64,000 bases of DNA from Brevundimonas sp. (GTDB lineage: Bacteria > Pseudomonadota > Alphaproteobacteria > Caulobacterales > Caulobacteraceae): positions 26,685-90,684 of the forward strand of contig NZ_JAIYCP010000023.1 in assembly GCF_027487935.1 (NCBI RefSeq). The letters are read 5' to 3'. The position numbers and the translations under genes were made by a program. This document shows, piece by piece, positions 42,401-50,685 of the stretch. The notes below the pieces were generated by a model. It made no database searches. It was given only the letters and a program-made list of their open reading frames with translations, and was not told where the DNA came from. Each line of letters opens with the position of its first letter. Position 1 is the stretch's first letter.

Positions 42401-43228
42401 ATGGCGTTGTTGGACGGCAAGGTCGCACTGGTAACCGGCGCGGCGGGCTCAATAGGTTCAGAAACGGCACTTGCCCTGGCTGAGCAGGGCGCGCGTGTCG
42501 TGCTGACCGATCTGCGCGCACCCGAGCTTGAGGCGGTCACTGATCGACTGAAAGGGCAGGGCCATGTTGTCGCCTGCAAGGCCGGCGACATCACTGTCGA
42601 TGATGATATCCGCTCTGTAGTTGAGTTCGCTGTCGCGACCTTCGGTGGTGTCGACGTCCTCGACAACAATGCCGGAGCCACCGGTTTTTCATCGCGTGAC
42701 CTCGATATTCCCGACATGTCGGTCGAGCTGTGGGATCAGGTTCAGTCGATCAACGCGCGCGGGCCGATGCTGTTCTGCAAATACGCGATCCCGTCGATGC
42801 TGGCCCGAGGCGGCGGATCTATCGTCAACATTTCGTCGGGACAGTCGCTGTCCGGCGACGTCAGCAATTTCGCCTATGCAGCGGGCAAGGCGGCGCTGAA
42901 CGCCCTGACCCGACATCTGGCCACAGCCTATAGCCCCCGCGGCATCCGAGTTAACGCCATCGCGGCCGGCCTGATAATCCAGCCCGGGATGGAGCAGCGG
43001 CTTCCAGCGCACATCCAGAACATCTTCCTGAGTCATTGTCTGGTGCCGCGGCTGGGTACGCCGCGCGACATCGCCAACATGGTGGTTTTCCTCGCTTCGG
43101 ACCTCAGTTCCTATGTCACCGGCCAGGTCCTGGCGGTCGACGGCGGGTTCACGGCGCACCTGCCCAGTGTGGCGGACATGCGGCCAATCATCGACGGTAT
43201 GAAAGGGGCTCCCGGCAAATGGACCTGA
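42401..43228 (+). CDS. Short-chain dehydrogenase/reductase
   Basis: A 275-residue SDR with TGAAGSIG, DNNAG (Asp replaces the first hydrophobic residue of INNAG), active-site Ser and YAAGKAA, and the end VTGQVLAVDGG. A C-terminal extension (AHLPSVADMRPIIDG) is present. The gene follows the previous SDR by 25 bases, and its last ten bases overlap the start of the next SDR. It is one of four SDRs that share this operon with the extradiol dioxygenase. Confidence 0.9.
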   Translation: MALLDGKVALVTGAAGSIGSETALALAEQGARVVLTDLRAPELEAVTDRLKGQGHVVACKAGDITVDDDIRSVVEFAVATFGGVDVLDNNAGATGFSSRDLDIPDMSVELWDQVQSINARGPMLFCKYAIPSMLARGGGSIVNISSGQSLSGDVSNFAYAAGKAALNALTRHLATAYSPRGIRVNAIAAGLIIQPGMEQRLPAHIQNIFLSHCLVPRLGTPRDIANMVVFLASDLSSYVTGQVLAVDGGFTAHLPSVADMRPIIDGMKGAPGKWT

Positions 43229-43932
43229 GCGGAAAGACGGTCGTCCTGACGGGCGCTTCGGCCGGCATAGGCGCGGCGACGGCGCTGGAGCTCAGCCAGG
43301 CCGGCTGTAATCTGGTGCTGACCAGCCGACGAATGGAAAAACTGGAAGCCCTGGCGGCAACGCTACCAGGCCCATGCGCTTTGCTTGCTGCCGACATCGC
43401 CGAGTCGGACGTGCCGGAGCAGCTATTGAGGCTGGCCAAGGCACGTTTCGGCCGCGCGGATGTGGTGATCAACAATGCAGGGGTCATGGCTGTCGGCACG
43501 ATGGACACCATCGACCTGGACGCCGTGAGCTACATGATCCGGGTGAATTTCGAGGCCGTGGTGCGTAGCTCCTACGTCTTCGCGCGAGAGTTCCGGGGCC
43601 AGTCGTCGGGGGCCATCATCAATGTTTCGAGCATCAGCGCCTATCTGATCTCACGGGCGGGCGGAGTGTACGGCGGTCTGAAGCACGCCCTCGAAGCCTT
43701 CACCCAGTCCCTGCGCATCGAACTGGCGGGCACGGGGGTGAAGGTCGGAACGATCGCGCCGGGGTCCACCTCCAGCGAGATGTTCGACAGGATGATGGCC
43801 GCGGCCAAGGTCGAGGCACCGGTCGCGCTGGACCCCCAGGATGTCGCCCGCGCCATCCGCTTCATGCTGGAACAGCCCGACCGCGCCAACATCGCCAGGC
43901 TGGCGCTCTACCCCCAGGGTGAGGGTCACTAG
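43219..43932 (+). CDS. Short-chain dehydrogenase/reductase
   Basis: A 237-residue SDR with TGASAGIG, INNAG and the active-site VYGGLKHALEAF (Tyr and Lys kept). It lacks the usual VDGG tail and ends NIARLALYPQGEGH, as in the YdfG-like or SDR-type serine/alcohol dehydrogenases. The start lies inside the end of the preceding SDR gene. It is the last gene of the operon; a convergent SDR gene follows after one base. Confidence 0.88.
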   Translation: MDLSGKTVVLTGASAGIGAATALELSQAGCNLVLTSRRMEKLEALAATLPGPCALLAADIAESDVPEQLLRLAKARFGRADVVINNAGVMAVGTMDTIDLDAVSYMIRVNFEAVVRSSYVFAREFRGQSSGAIINVSSISAYLISRAGGVYGGLKHALEAFTQSLRIELAGTGVKVGTIAPGSTSSEMFDRMMAAAKVEAPVALDPQDVARAIRFMLEQPDRANIARLALYPQGEGH

Positions 43933-43933
43933 C

Positions 43934-44788
43934 TCATTTGGCGGCCAGTGCGGCCTCGCGTTCGAGGCCCAGCTCCTGCATCTCGCGCTTCAGCGTGGGA
44001 TAGTAGGCGATTGCGCCCTGCAGGCCGCCAGACACATCGATCGATGCTGCGCTGAGGTAGGTCGCCAGATCGCTGGCGAGGAAGACACAGACATTGGCGA
44101 CTTCGTCCGGTTGGCCGAGCCGGCCCAGCGGCACAATCTTGACGACCATTTCCAGGAATTCCTCCCGCGTGATCGTTGACGGCATTTCCTTGTAGTGACG
44201 ATCCCACTGACCGGTGTCGATCCAGCCCATGTTGAGGCTGTTCACCAGGATATTGTCCTTGGCCAGTTGCTGACCCAGCAGCTTTGAGAGGGCAATGCCG
44301 GCTGCGCGGTTTGTCACTGACGGAATGCCGTCCGGCGTCGGCAGGGCACCGGCCAGGGCATTGATGTTGATGATGCGGCCCCATTTCTGCTTGCGCATGT
44401 GGGGCACGACCGCCTGGACGAACCGGAAGTGGGCCACCTGAATGTTATTGGCGTGGTCGAGGATATCCTCGGGCTCGAGGCTCTCGATACTCCCACCCTT
44501 GCCCTGACCGGCGTTGTTGACCAGAACATCGACACCGTCCCAGGCCAAGGCGACCTGCTCCACAAACGCCCGAACGGCGGCCGTGTCGCGAACATCCAGC
44601 GCGACCGCGATCACGTCAGCGGCACCCAGGGCGCGCATCTCTTCGGCAACGATGGCCAGGGCTTCTGTGCCGCGCGAACAGATTGCCAGACGTACGCCCT
44701 CACGGGCGAAGGCTGCGGCGGTCGCCCGCCCGATACCGCGGCTTGCGCCTGTCACGATAACTCGCTTGGCGCTGAGATCGATTTGCAT
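43934..44788 (-). CDS. Atypical SDR lacking the catalytic Tyr-Lys pair
   Basis: A 284-residue SDR fold with intact TGASRGIG and VNNAG. The active site reads SVTNRAAGIALSKLL where YxxxK would be, so Ser and Arg replace Tyr and Lys. This is the same type of change as in the SDR at 12507-13286. The end SAASIDVSGGLQGAIAYYPT extends past the usual VDGG. The activity is uncertain. The gene is divergent from the TetR gene at 44953 across an AT-rich spacer and may be its target. Confidence 0.85.
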   Translation of the reverse strand: MQIDLSAKRVIVTGASRGIGRATAAAFAREGVRLAICSRGTEALAIVAEEMRALGAADVIAVALDVRDTAAVRAFVEQVALAWDGVDVLVNNAGQGKGGSIESLEPEDILDHANNIQVAHFRFVQAVVPHMRKQKWGRIININALAGALPTPDGIPSVTNRAAGIALSKLLGQQLAKDNILVNSLNMGWIDTGQWDRHYKEMPSTITREEFLEMVVKIVPLGRLGQPDEVANVCVFLASDLATYLSAASIDVSGGLQGAIAYYPTLKREMQELGLEREAALAAK

Positions 44789-44952
44789 TTCGATATGTTC
44801 CGGAAGACTTTTAGCCGTTTTGGTTCGTCGAATATTTTCTAATCAAAATTCGTATTTCTGTCTCGATTTATCTCCTGGCGACCGCCATCCGGTTTGCCAT
44901 CGCGGACCTGCCACACTAAGCAGGCTTCTGATTGAACCGGAGCGCGTTGCGC

Positions 44953-45627
44953 ATGACTGTCAGCGCTCGAACATCACGTCTGACACCCGAGATCGCTCCT
45001 CCGAACGCCGCAGACCGTGCCGCGAGCCCGAGTTCAGCGGTTCGGGCGCGTCGGCCTGATCCTCGGGCGGCACGGACCATCGATAACATCATCAACGCCG
45101 CCCAGAGCGTGATGATGAACCAGGGTACGCCACGCATCACGGCACAGGATGTCTGCGATGCTGCCGGCGTCTCGCGCGGCACCCTCTATCGCTATTTCCC
45201 CTCGATGGACGCCGTACTCGAGGCCGTGGTCCTCAGACTTCGGACCGAAACGGACCGGGAACTGAACCGTGCCCTCGAGGGATGCGAGAGCCCGACGGAA
45301 CGCTTTGCTGCCTTCCTGAAATACAGTGTCTCAAACAATGAGACCCGGCGCGGGTCACAGTTCCTGCAGGTCGAGCCCGCCTTCGTCCTGCGATATTTCG
45401 AGTCGAATTTCGATCACTTTATCGCCCGCGTCCTGACTGCGCTTGACCCCGTATTCGATGCCTGGGAGGCCGACATCGGCATGACGCTCGACCGTGGAGC
45501 CCTGGCAGAGATGATGGTCAGGCTGGCGCTCAGCGAGACGGTTGTCTTGCCCACAGGAGGCAAGCATCTTGCGCTTCGTCTTCAGGCCACGATCGACGGT
45601 GTCCTCCGCGCGCTCAAGCGGGACTAG
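44953..45627 (+). CDS. TetR-family transcriptional regulator
   Basis: The 224-residue product has a Pro/Ala/Arg-rich N-terminal extension of about 40 residues and then a TetR helix-turn-helix (ITAQDVCDAAGVSRGTLYRY, then FPSMDAVLEAVV). The C-terminal ligand domain is unassigned. The ATG at 44953 is chosen; a TTG at 44932 is in frame. It is divergent from an SDR gene, and its last 14 bases overlap the end of the convergent FAH gene. It may control the oxygenase or amidohydrolase operons nearby. Confidence 0.88.
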   Translation: MTVSARTSRLTPEIAPPNAADRAASPSSAVRARRPDPRAARTIDNIINAAQSVMMNQGTPRITAQDVCDAAGVSRGTLYRYFPSMDAVLEAVVLRLRTETDRELNRALEGCESPTERFAAFLKYSVSNNETRRGSQFLQVEPAFVLRYFESNFDHFIARVLTALDPVFDAWEADIGMTLDRGALAEMMVRLALSETVVLPTGGKHLALRLQATIDGVLRALKRD

Positions 45628-46480
45628 ACCGCAGTGCGGAGGCCTTCGGCTCGATCGTGTTACGAAGCCGGCCGATTCCTTCCAGCGTCACCTCAACAAC
45701 GTCGCCCGGGTTAAGATATCGGCCTGACCCCTGTCCGACGCCTTCCGGCGTGCCGGTAAACAGCAAATCGCCGATGCCGAAGCTCACGCGAGGCTGCACG
45801 AAGCGGATCAGTTCTCCGACATCCCAGGTCATGTCCGCCGTCGTGCCGTTCTGACGAAATTCGCCATTGATCGACGTCGAGAGGCGCAGGACCGGACTTC
45901 CTGCGGGGAACTCGTCGCGCGTGACAATCCATGGGCCGACGGGAGTCGAGCGATCCTGGCTCTTGGCCGCATAGAGATCCATGCCGATGCCCGCGGGTCC
46001 GCTGCGCTGCAGATCGCGGGCGCTGACGTCGTTCCCGGCCGTATAGCCGATTACCGAAGCGAGAGGGTCATTCATGTCGATGTGATCATCGCCGATGACC
46101 ACGACGAGTTCGCATTCATAGTCGAGCTCCTCGGTCAGGGGCGGGTAGCGGATCGGGTCAACGGCCCCAATCAGCGCTCCGTAGGCCTTGAGGAAGGCGA
46201 TCGGCTGGCTCGGCGGTGCCACGCCGAACTCGACCAGGTGTCTGCTGTAGTTCGCGCCGGCGATGACCACCTTGCTGGTGTTCTCGCAGGGGGCGAGCAG
46301 GCGCAGGGATGACAGGGTGCGGGCAGGACCGTCGAACGTCAGCGCCCCCTCGCCGGCACCTTTGGTCACGCCCGGACCCCAGTCTGCGATGCCTCCAACT
46401 ATGGGGCGGGCGATGTCGGTGTCCGGGTCCACGACCGCCCAGAACGGGACGCCGCCATCAGTGCATCGTGCAAGCTTCAT
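45614..46480 (-). CDS. FAH-family hydrolase
   Basis: A 288-residue FAH-family protein with VIAGANYSRHLVEFG, the metal motif LDYECELVVVIG (Glu-x-Glu), AGNDVSARDLQ and GDLLFTGTPEGVGQGSG. It fits acylpyruvate/2,4-diketo hydrolases or decarboxylase-isomerases acting after ring cleavage. It is translationally coupled to the HIT gene (ATGA overlap at 46477-46480). The third FAH paralogue of the window, it differs from the others in sequence, so each may act on a different intermediate. Confidence 0.9.
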   Translation of the reverse strand: MKLARCTDGGVPFWAVVDPDTDIARPIVGGIADWGPGVTKGAGEGALTFDGPARTLSSLRLLAPCENTSKVVIAGANYSRHLVEFGVAPPSQPIAFLKAYGALIGAVDPIRYPPLTEELDYECELVVVIGDDHIDMNDPLASVIGYTAGNDVSARDLQRSGPAGIGMDLYAAKSQDRSTPVGPWIVTRDEFPAGSPVLRLSTSINGEFRQNGTTADMTWDVGELIRFVQPRVSFGIGDLLFTGTPEGVGQGSGRYLNPGDVVEVTLEGIGRLRNTIEPKASALRSSPA

Positions 46481-46920
46481 GACTGGTTCCTGTTAGCGGC
46501 GAAAGACATGCAGGCATCACGCAACTCCGCAGCGATAGCGCGCGAGCGATCACGATCCTTGTGTCCAAACCGGGCGAGCAGGGGAGCGTTATCGAATATC
46601 CGGTCGTCTCCAGCTGGGCGACCGAGCAGCATGAAATGGGTGTGGATGGCGTTGTCGCCCAGATAGATCACCGAGGTCCGTTCGAACCGGCCATCGGCCT
46701 CAAGTCGGGACGCGAGGGTCTTGATGAGCGGGCCCAACTGGGCTGCGGCTGCGTCGGGGACAGACCCGATGCCGTTGTCATGGGCACGGGCGATCAGCAT
46801 CAACATCCCGGGTACGTCCTGCATCGCGACGACGGCCCAGTGATGGCCAGACAGCACGACATCCTCCGGGGCCGTGGCATCAAGCATCCCGCAGATCTTG
46901 CAGTCAGTCGGATGGGTCAT
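46477..46920 (-). CDS. HIT-like protein with reduced histidine triad
   Basis: A protein of about 147 residues with the HIT-fold pattern: CKICGM near the start, LSGHHWAVVAMQDVPGMLML, and a triad region NAIHTHFMLLGR. Only two histidines (His-Thr-His-Phe-Met) are present where HIT hydrolases have three alternating ones. The family hydrolyses or transfers nucleotides. In a catabolic operon it may be a diverged enzyme with another role, or degrade a nucleotide-linked by-product. An in-frame TTG at 46983 would add 21 residues. Amidohydrolase upstream, FAH downstream. Confidence 0.75.
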   Translation of the reverse strand: MTHPTDCKICGMLDATAPEDVVLSGHHWAVVAMQDVPGMLMLIARAHDNGIGSVPDAAAAQLGPLIKTLASRLEADGRFERTSVIYLGDNAIHTHFMLLGRPAGDDRIFDNAPLLARFGHKDRDRSRAIAAELRDACMSFAANRNQS

Positions 46921-47010
46921 GGGCGTCCAGATCGTAGCGCCGGGCGGCGAGGCCGTGGTTTGGGACGGCTCTGACGGGGTCAAGCGACGCCGCCAGAGCC
47001 GGGTGACAGG

Positions 47011-48087
47011 TCAGGCGGCGACCGGCTTGTTTGCCCGTCCCATCTTGTTCAGATCGATGTGGAGAAGGTCGACGGCGTTCTTCCAGCGAACCTTTTCAAG
47101 GTCTTCAGCAGACATTCTGAGCCCAGTGGTCAAGTCACCCCTGATTGCGTCCGACCCGCCAAAATTGGTGCCATAGACCAGACGGTCGGCACCGATGACC
47201 TCCACCAGGGCTTGACGCATCGGAAGCTCATGCAATTCCGGATCGAACCAGAAGTTCGGCAAATACGCCTCCAGGTCCTTCTTGTTATGGACCACGTCGA
47301 GGTTCTTGATCGTCTGGGCCAGCCTGCCCAGCTGATACGGCACAAAGCCGCCGGCGTGGGTGATGTAGACCTTCAGGTTCGGGAACCGGTCCAGCACGCC
47401 GCCGCAGATCAGGTACCAGAAGCATTTTGTCTCGTCGTAGTTCATCCCGACGATGGCCGTGGTCTCGTATTTGTCGGTATTGGCCTTGGATCCCCAGGTC
47501 ACCGACTGGTTGTATCCGTGCACGAACATCGGGAGATCGAGATCGCACAGTGTCTCCCAGATCACGTCCATTCGCGGATCATCGAACTCCATGCCGCCGA
47601 AGTTCGAGCCGCCGGCGCTGAGGCCCTTGGCACCCAACTCGGTGCAGGCGCGGCGGATCTCCCCGGCAGCGTTGACCGGATCCTGCAGCGCCGCCGTCGC
47701 CCACATCATCAGCCGGCCGCCCGAGCGGTCGCAATACTCGGCCAAGGTGTCGTTGACCGTGGTCGAGAACCTGTTCGCAAATGCCGGATCGGCCCAATAC
47801 ATGTAGCAGTGCGAAGGCACCGACAGCACCTGGGCGTCCTGACCCAGGGCATCCATGCCCGCCAGCCGGTGCTTCGGATCGTTCCACTTGGCCATGAACT
47901 CGGCGACTTCCATCGTTTCGCCGCGCTTGACAGCTGCGCGGCGCTCCGGCGAGCCCAGTGACAGGACCCATTCACCGACGCGCAGCCGGATGTGGCCGTC
48001 ATCATGCTTTTCGAAAAACGGGCCCCAATGCGGGTCCTGATTATAGTAGCCCGGCAGCGGGGCATGGGCGTGCAGATCGATCAGCAT
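47011..48087 (-). CDS. ACMSD-like amidohydrolase (decarboxylase/hydrolase) 1
   Basis: The 358-residue TIM-barrel protein has the N-terminal metal motif DLHAH (H6, H8), FVHGYN and YITHAGG with the next His ligands. At the strand-8 Asp position, where ACMSD-like enzymes have GSD, it reads YGTNFGG (Asn). The paralogue at 48299 has the same change. Members decarboxylate aromatic acids or hydrolyse C-C bonds. The start has an AGGAGG ribosome site. It heads an operon with the HIT and FAH genes, and a long palindrome lies about 80 bases upstream. Confidence 0.88.
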   Translation of the reverse strand: MLIDLHAHAPLPGYYNQDPHWGPFFEKHDDGHIRLRVGEWVLSLGSPERRAAVKRGETMEVAEFMAKWNDPKHRLAGMDALGQDAQVLSVPSHCYMYWADPAFANRFSTTVNDTLAEYCDRSGGRLMMWATAALQDPVNAAGEIRRACTELGAKGLSAGGSNFGGMEFDDPRMDVIWETLCDLDLPMFVHGYNQSVTWGSKANTDKYETTAIVGMNYDETKCFWYLICGGVLDRFPNLKVYITHAGGFVPYQLGRLAQTIKNLDVVHNKKDLEAYLPNFWFDPELHELPMRQALVEVIGADRLVYGTNFGGSDAIRGDLTTGLRMSAEDLEKVRWKNAVDLLHIDLNKMGRANKPVAA

Positions 48088-48167
48088 GTGAGTCCTCCTG
48101 CATCGAGACCCCTCTGGCGGGGCTCTTCGAGCGGTTAGCGTTCCCTGACGCGCACCATCGCATATTT

Positions 48168-48192
48168 TGAACGATATCGTCGATAGTGTTCA
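48168..48192. promoter_or_regulatory. Long palindrome upstream of amidohydrolase operon
   Basis: A 25-base near-perfect dyad: outer arms TGAAC / GTTCA and inner arms TATCG / CGATA around a central T, with only two mismatched pairs between them. It lies about 80 bases upstream of the amidohydrolase start at 48087. The size and form fit a repressor operator, for example for the TetR protein encoded at 44953 (inference). Confidence 0.68.
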
Positions 48193-48298
48193 TTTCATTC
48201 TCTGCCGCGAACCAGCTTCGGGCAGAAGCCGACCCGTCGTAGAATCGCGCGCGGACAACTTTGGCCGTGTCGACAGGTCCCCGGCTGGCAGATGATCC

Positions 48299-49327
48299 TC
48301 AGGCGGCCCGGGCGGCCTCGCTCATGGCGAGCTTGAGCAACGTGATCGCATTGCCGCTGCGGATCTTGTCGCGATCACTGTCCGACAGGTCGATGCCCTC
48401 GGTTAGATCGCCGTAGTCGTAGGCACCGCCGAAATTCGTGCCGTAGAGCAGGTTGTCAGCGCCGACCACTTCCACCACAGCCCGGCGAAGGGCCGGATGG
48501 TGAACGTCGAGATCGAAGTAGAAATTCTTCATATAGTCCATCAGCGGACGTTGGTTCCTGGCGTCTGGCGCCATGACCCTGTTCAGGTCCGACAGTCGTC
48601 CCAACTGGAATACCGCCATGCCGCCGGCATGACTGATGTAGGTCTTCAGGGTCGGATAGGCGTCCAGTGCGCCGCCGCAGATCAGGTACCAGAAGAAGAG
48701 GGTCTCATCGACGCAGTCGCCGACGATGGAGGTGGTCTCGAACCGGTCCTCGTGGTGACGCTCGCCCAGATAGATGGACTGGTTGAAGCCATGGACCATA
48801 ATGGGAACGTCGAGCTCGGCCACCTTGGCCCAGACTGGAAACAGGCGCTCATCATAGGTCTGGATGCCGTCGAAATTGGTGCCCCCGACGCAAAGGCCCT
48901 TGGCACCCAGAACCCGCACAGCCCGGTCGATCTCTTCCACGGCCGCTGCAGGGTCGGCGAGGTTGGCATGGGCCCAGAAATCGAACTTGTCGGGCATCAC
49001 CTGGCAGAATGCCGAGAGCTCGTCGTTGCAGATCCTCGCATACTCGTTCCCGAACTCACCGGCCCAGTACATGAAGGCGTGCGACGGGGTGGATAGCACC
49101 AGCTTGTCTACACCGCGTTGTTCCATGACTCCCAGCCGCGCTGAATGGGTCATTCGAGCGAGCAGATTGGCTTCGGCCTCGGCGTCATTTGCGGCCTTGG
49201 CGGGCTGTTTTGTGCCGAGCGAGAAATGGCCGACTGTCAGGCCTTGTGGCTTCATGAACGGTCCCCAGAACGGGTGCCGGTTCAACATGCCGGGGGTGAA
49301 GAGGTGGGCGTGGACGTCGATCAGCAT
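48299..49327 (-). CDS. ACMSD-like amidohydrolase (decarboxylase/hydrolase) 2
   Basis: A paralogue of the gene at 47011. DVHAHLF (H6, H8), IMVHGFNQSIYLG, YISHAGGMAVFQLGRL and LLYGTNFGG align closely, and the strand-8 Asp is again Asn. The two share ICGG and FWYL blocks and were probably produced by duplication. A role in the same pathway on a different chain length or isomer, or a heteromeric enzyme, are options. An ATG at 49336 would add three residues. A palindrome and the divergent MFS gene lie upstream. Confidence 0.88.
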   Translation of the reverse strand: MLIDVHAHLFTPGMLNRHPFWGPFMKPQGLTVGHFSLGTKQPAKAANDAEAEANLLARMTHSARLGVMEQRGVDKLVLSTPSHAFMYWAGEFGNEYARICNDELSAFCQVMPDKFDFWAHANLADPAAAVEEIDRAVRVLGAKGLCVGGTNFDGIQTYDERLFPVWAKVAELDVPIMVHGFNQSIYLGERHHEDRFETTSIVGDCVDETLFFWYLICGGALDAYPTLKTYISHAGGMAVFQLGRLSDLNRVMAPDARNQRPLMDYMKNFYFDLDVHHPALRRAVVEVVGADNLLYGTNFGGAYDYGDLTEGIDLSDSDRDKIRSGNAITLLKLAMSEAARAA

Positions 49328-49357
49328 AGGATTCATCCGGCGTCTGTAATCGGAATG

Positions 49358-49377
49358 ATATTCTCATATGCGAATAT
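49358..49377. promoter_or_regulatory. Palindrome between amidohydrolase and MFS genes
   Basis: ATATTCTCATATGCGAATAT has perfect six-base outer arms and a CATATG centre, with one mismatched pair. It sits between two divergent starts (49327 and 49418) and probably marks a shared operator. Confidence 0.6.
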
Positions 49378-49417
49378 TCGGTTGCAAGGCTCGCCGGGAT
49401 AATCTTTTGCTTGCGTC

Positions 49418-50656
49418 ATGGTTGAGGTTCCAACGATAGCGCAGGGTCATGACCGGCAGAGTAACCGGCTGCTGCTGGCAGTCGGTATCGTCGGAACCGC
49501 GTTCTGCCTTCGTCTCGTGTTCGCCAGCCTGTCCTTGCGACTGCCCGAGATCGTGAGCGCGACGGGGCTTCAGCCCTGGCAGGTCGGCGTGCTGACAACC
49601 CTGCCGGTGCTCTGTCTCGGCCTGTGCGCGCCGCTGACGCCCTTGCTGGCGAGGCGGTGGGGAATTGAGCGAAGCCTGTTCGGTGCCTTGTTCTTCATAG
49701 CCCTGGGCACCGGCTTGCGTGCGCTGGGCCCCGTCTGGGCGCTGTTCTCGTTTTCCCTGCTGGCCGGTGGTGCAATCGCAGTGGCCAACGTTCTTCTGCC
49801 CACACTGGTCAAGAGGGACTTCCAGGATCGAACGGCCTTGTTGACCGGGACCTATGTGACCGCGATCTCGGGCGGAGCCGCGCTCGCCGCGGCGATCACC
49901 GTTCCGGTAGAGGTGATGCTGGGCGGCGGGTGGCGCACAGGCCTCTCGATATGGGCCGTGCCGGCCCTCGGCGCCTTGCTCCTGTGGTGGCCCCAGCTGC
50001 GCTCCAAGGGGGGGCGGGGCGTTGACGTCGTCTTGCCGGTCGTCGGCTTGTGGCGCGATCCGCTAGCCTGGAGCGTGGCGCTCTTCATGGGCCTTCAGTC
50101 GGCGCTGGCCTTCTGCGTGCTCGGCTGGCTGGCACCGATTCTGAGGGAGCGCGGCCTGGATGCGGTTACAGCGGGACTGGTGGTGTCCGTCCTTATTGTG
50201 GTCCAGCTGGCGACATCCCTGACGGTTCCTTCAATCGCCACGCGCCGGCCTGGCCAGAAATTGATCGCGGTGCTGCTTTCCGTTTCGGCAACGGCGGGAT
50301 TGCTGGGGCTACTGCTCGCGCCGCTGACGCAGGTCTGGCTCTGGGCGGTGCTGCAAGGCTTGGCTCAAGGCGGGCTCTTCTCGCTGGCGCTGACGATGGT
50401 GCTTTTGCGCTCGCCCGACAGTCATGTGGCGTCCCACCTCTCAGGCATGGCCCAGAGCGTCGGCTACATCCCGGCGGCCTTGGCACCGCTCGGGGTAGGC
50501 CTTCTCCATCAATGGACTGGCGGGTTCGACGCCGTGGCCGGACTGGTCGTGCTGATCGGGTTTGGTCTGGTTGTCACCGGTATGGTCGCGGGCAGATCAA
50601 CGCTGGTAACCGCCCGGACAACGGCGGTCTTCGCCCGGGAGCCCGCCGAGGCATGA
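49418..50656 (+). CDS. MFS transporter, CynX/NimT type
   Basis: A 412-residue protein with about twelve membrane helices and the family patterns RLVFASLSLRLPEIV and VLCLGLCAPLTPLLARRWG near the N-terminus. CynX/NimT-like carriers move small anions and aromatic acids. It is divergent from the second amidohydrolase and followed by an SDR gene 29 bases on. It probably moves the substrate or an acid intermediate of the local pathway (inference). Confidence 0.9.
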   Translation: MVEVPTIAQGHDRQSNRLLLAVGIVGTAFCLRLVFASLSLRLPEIVSATGLQPWQVGVLTTLPVLCLGLCAPLTPLLARRWGIERSLFGALFFIALGTGLRALGPVWALFSFSLLAGGAIAVANVLLPTLVKRDFQDRTALLTGTYVTAISGGAALAAAITVPVEVMLGGGWRTGLSIWAVPALGALLLWWPQLRSKGGRGVDVVLPVVGLWRDPLAWSVALFMGLQSALAFCVLGWLAPILRERGLDAVTAGLVVSVLIVVQLATSLTVPSIATRRPGQKLIAVLLSVSATAGLLGLLLAPLTQVWLWAVLQGLAQGGLFSLALTMVLLRSPDSHVASHLSGMAQSVGYIPAALAPLGVGLLHQWTGGFDAVAGLVVLIGFGLVVTGMVAGRSTLVTARTTAVFAREPAEA

Positions 50657-50685
50657 TGGACGGGACAACGGGGGAGGGGTGCGCC

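Noticed and set aside
44829..44852. AT-rich imperfect dyad between the SDR and TetR genes
   Set aside because: CGAATATTTT and AAAATTCG pair only if two bases are skipped. A TetR site is likely somewhere in this spacer, but this one is too irregular to call.
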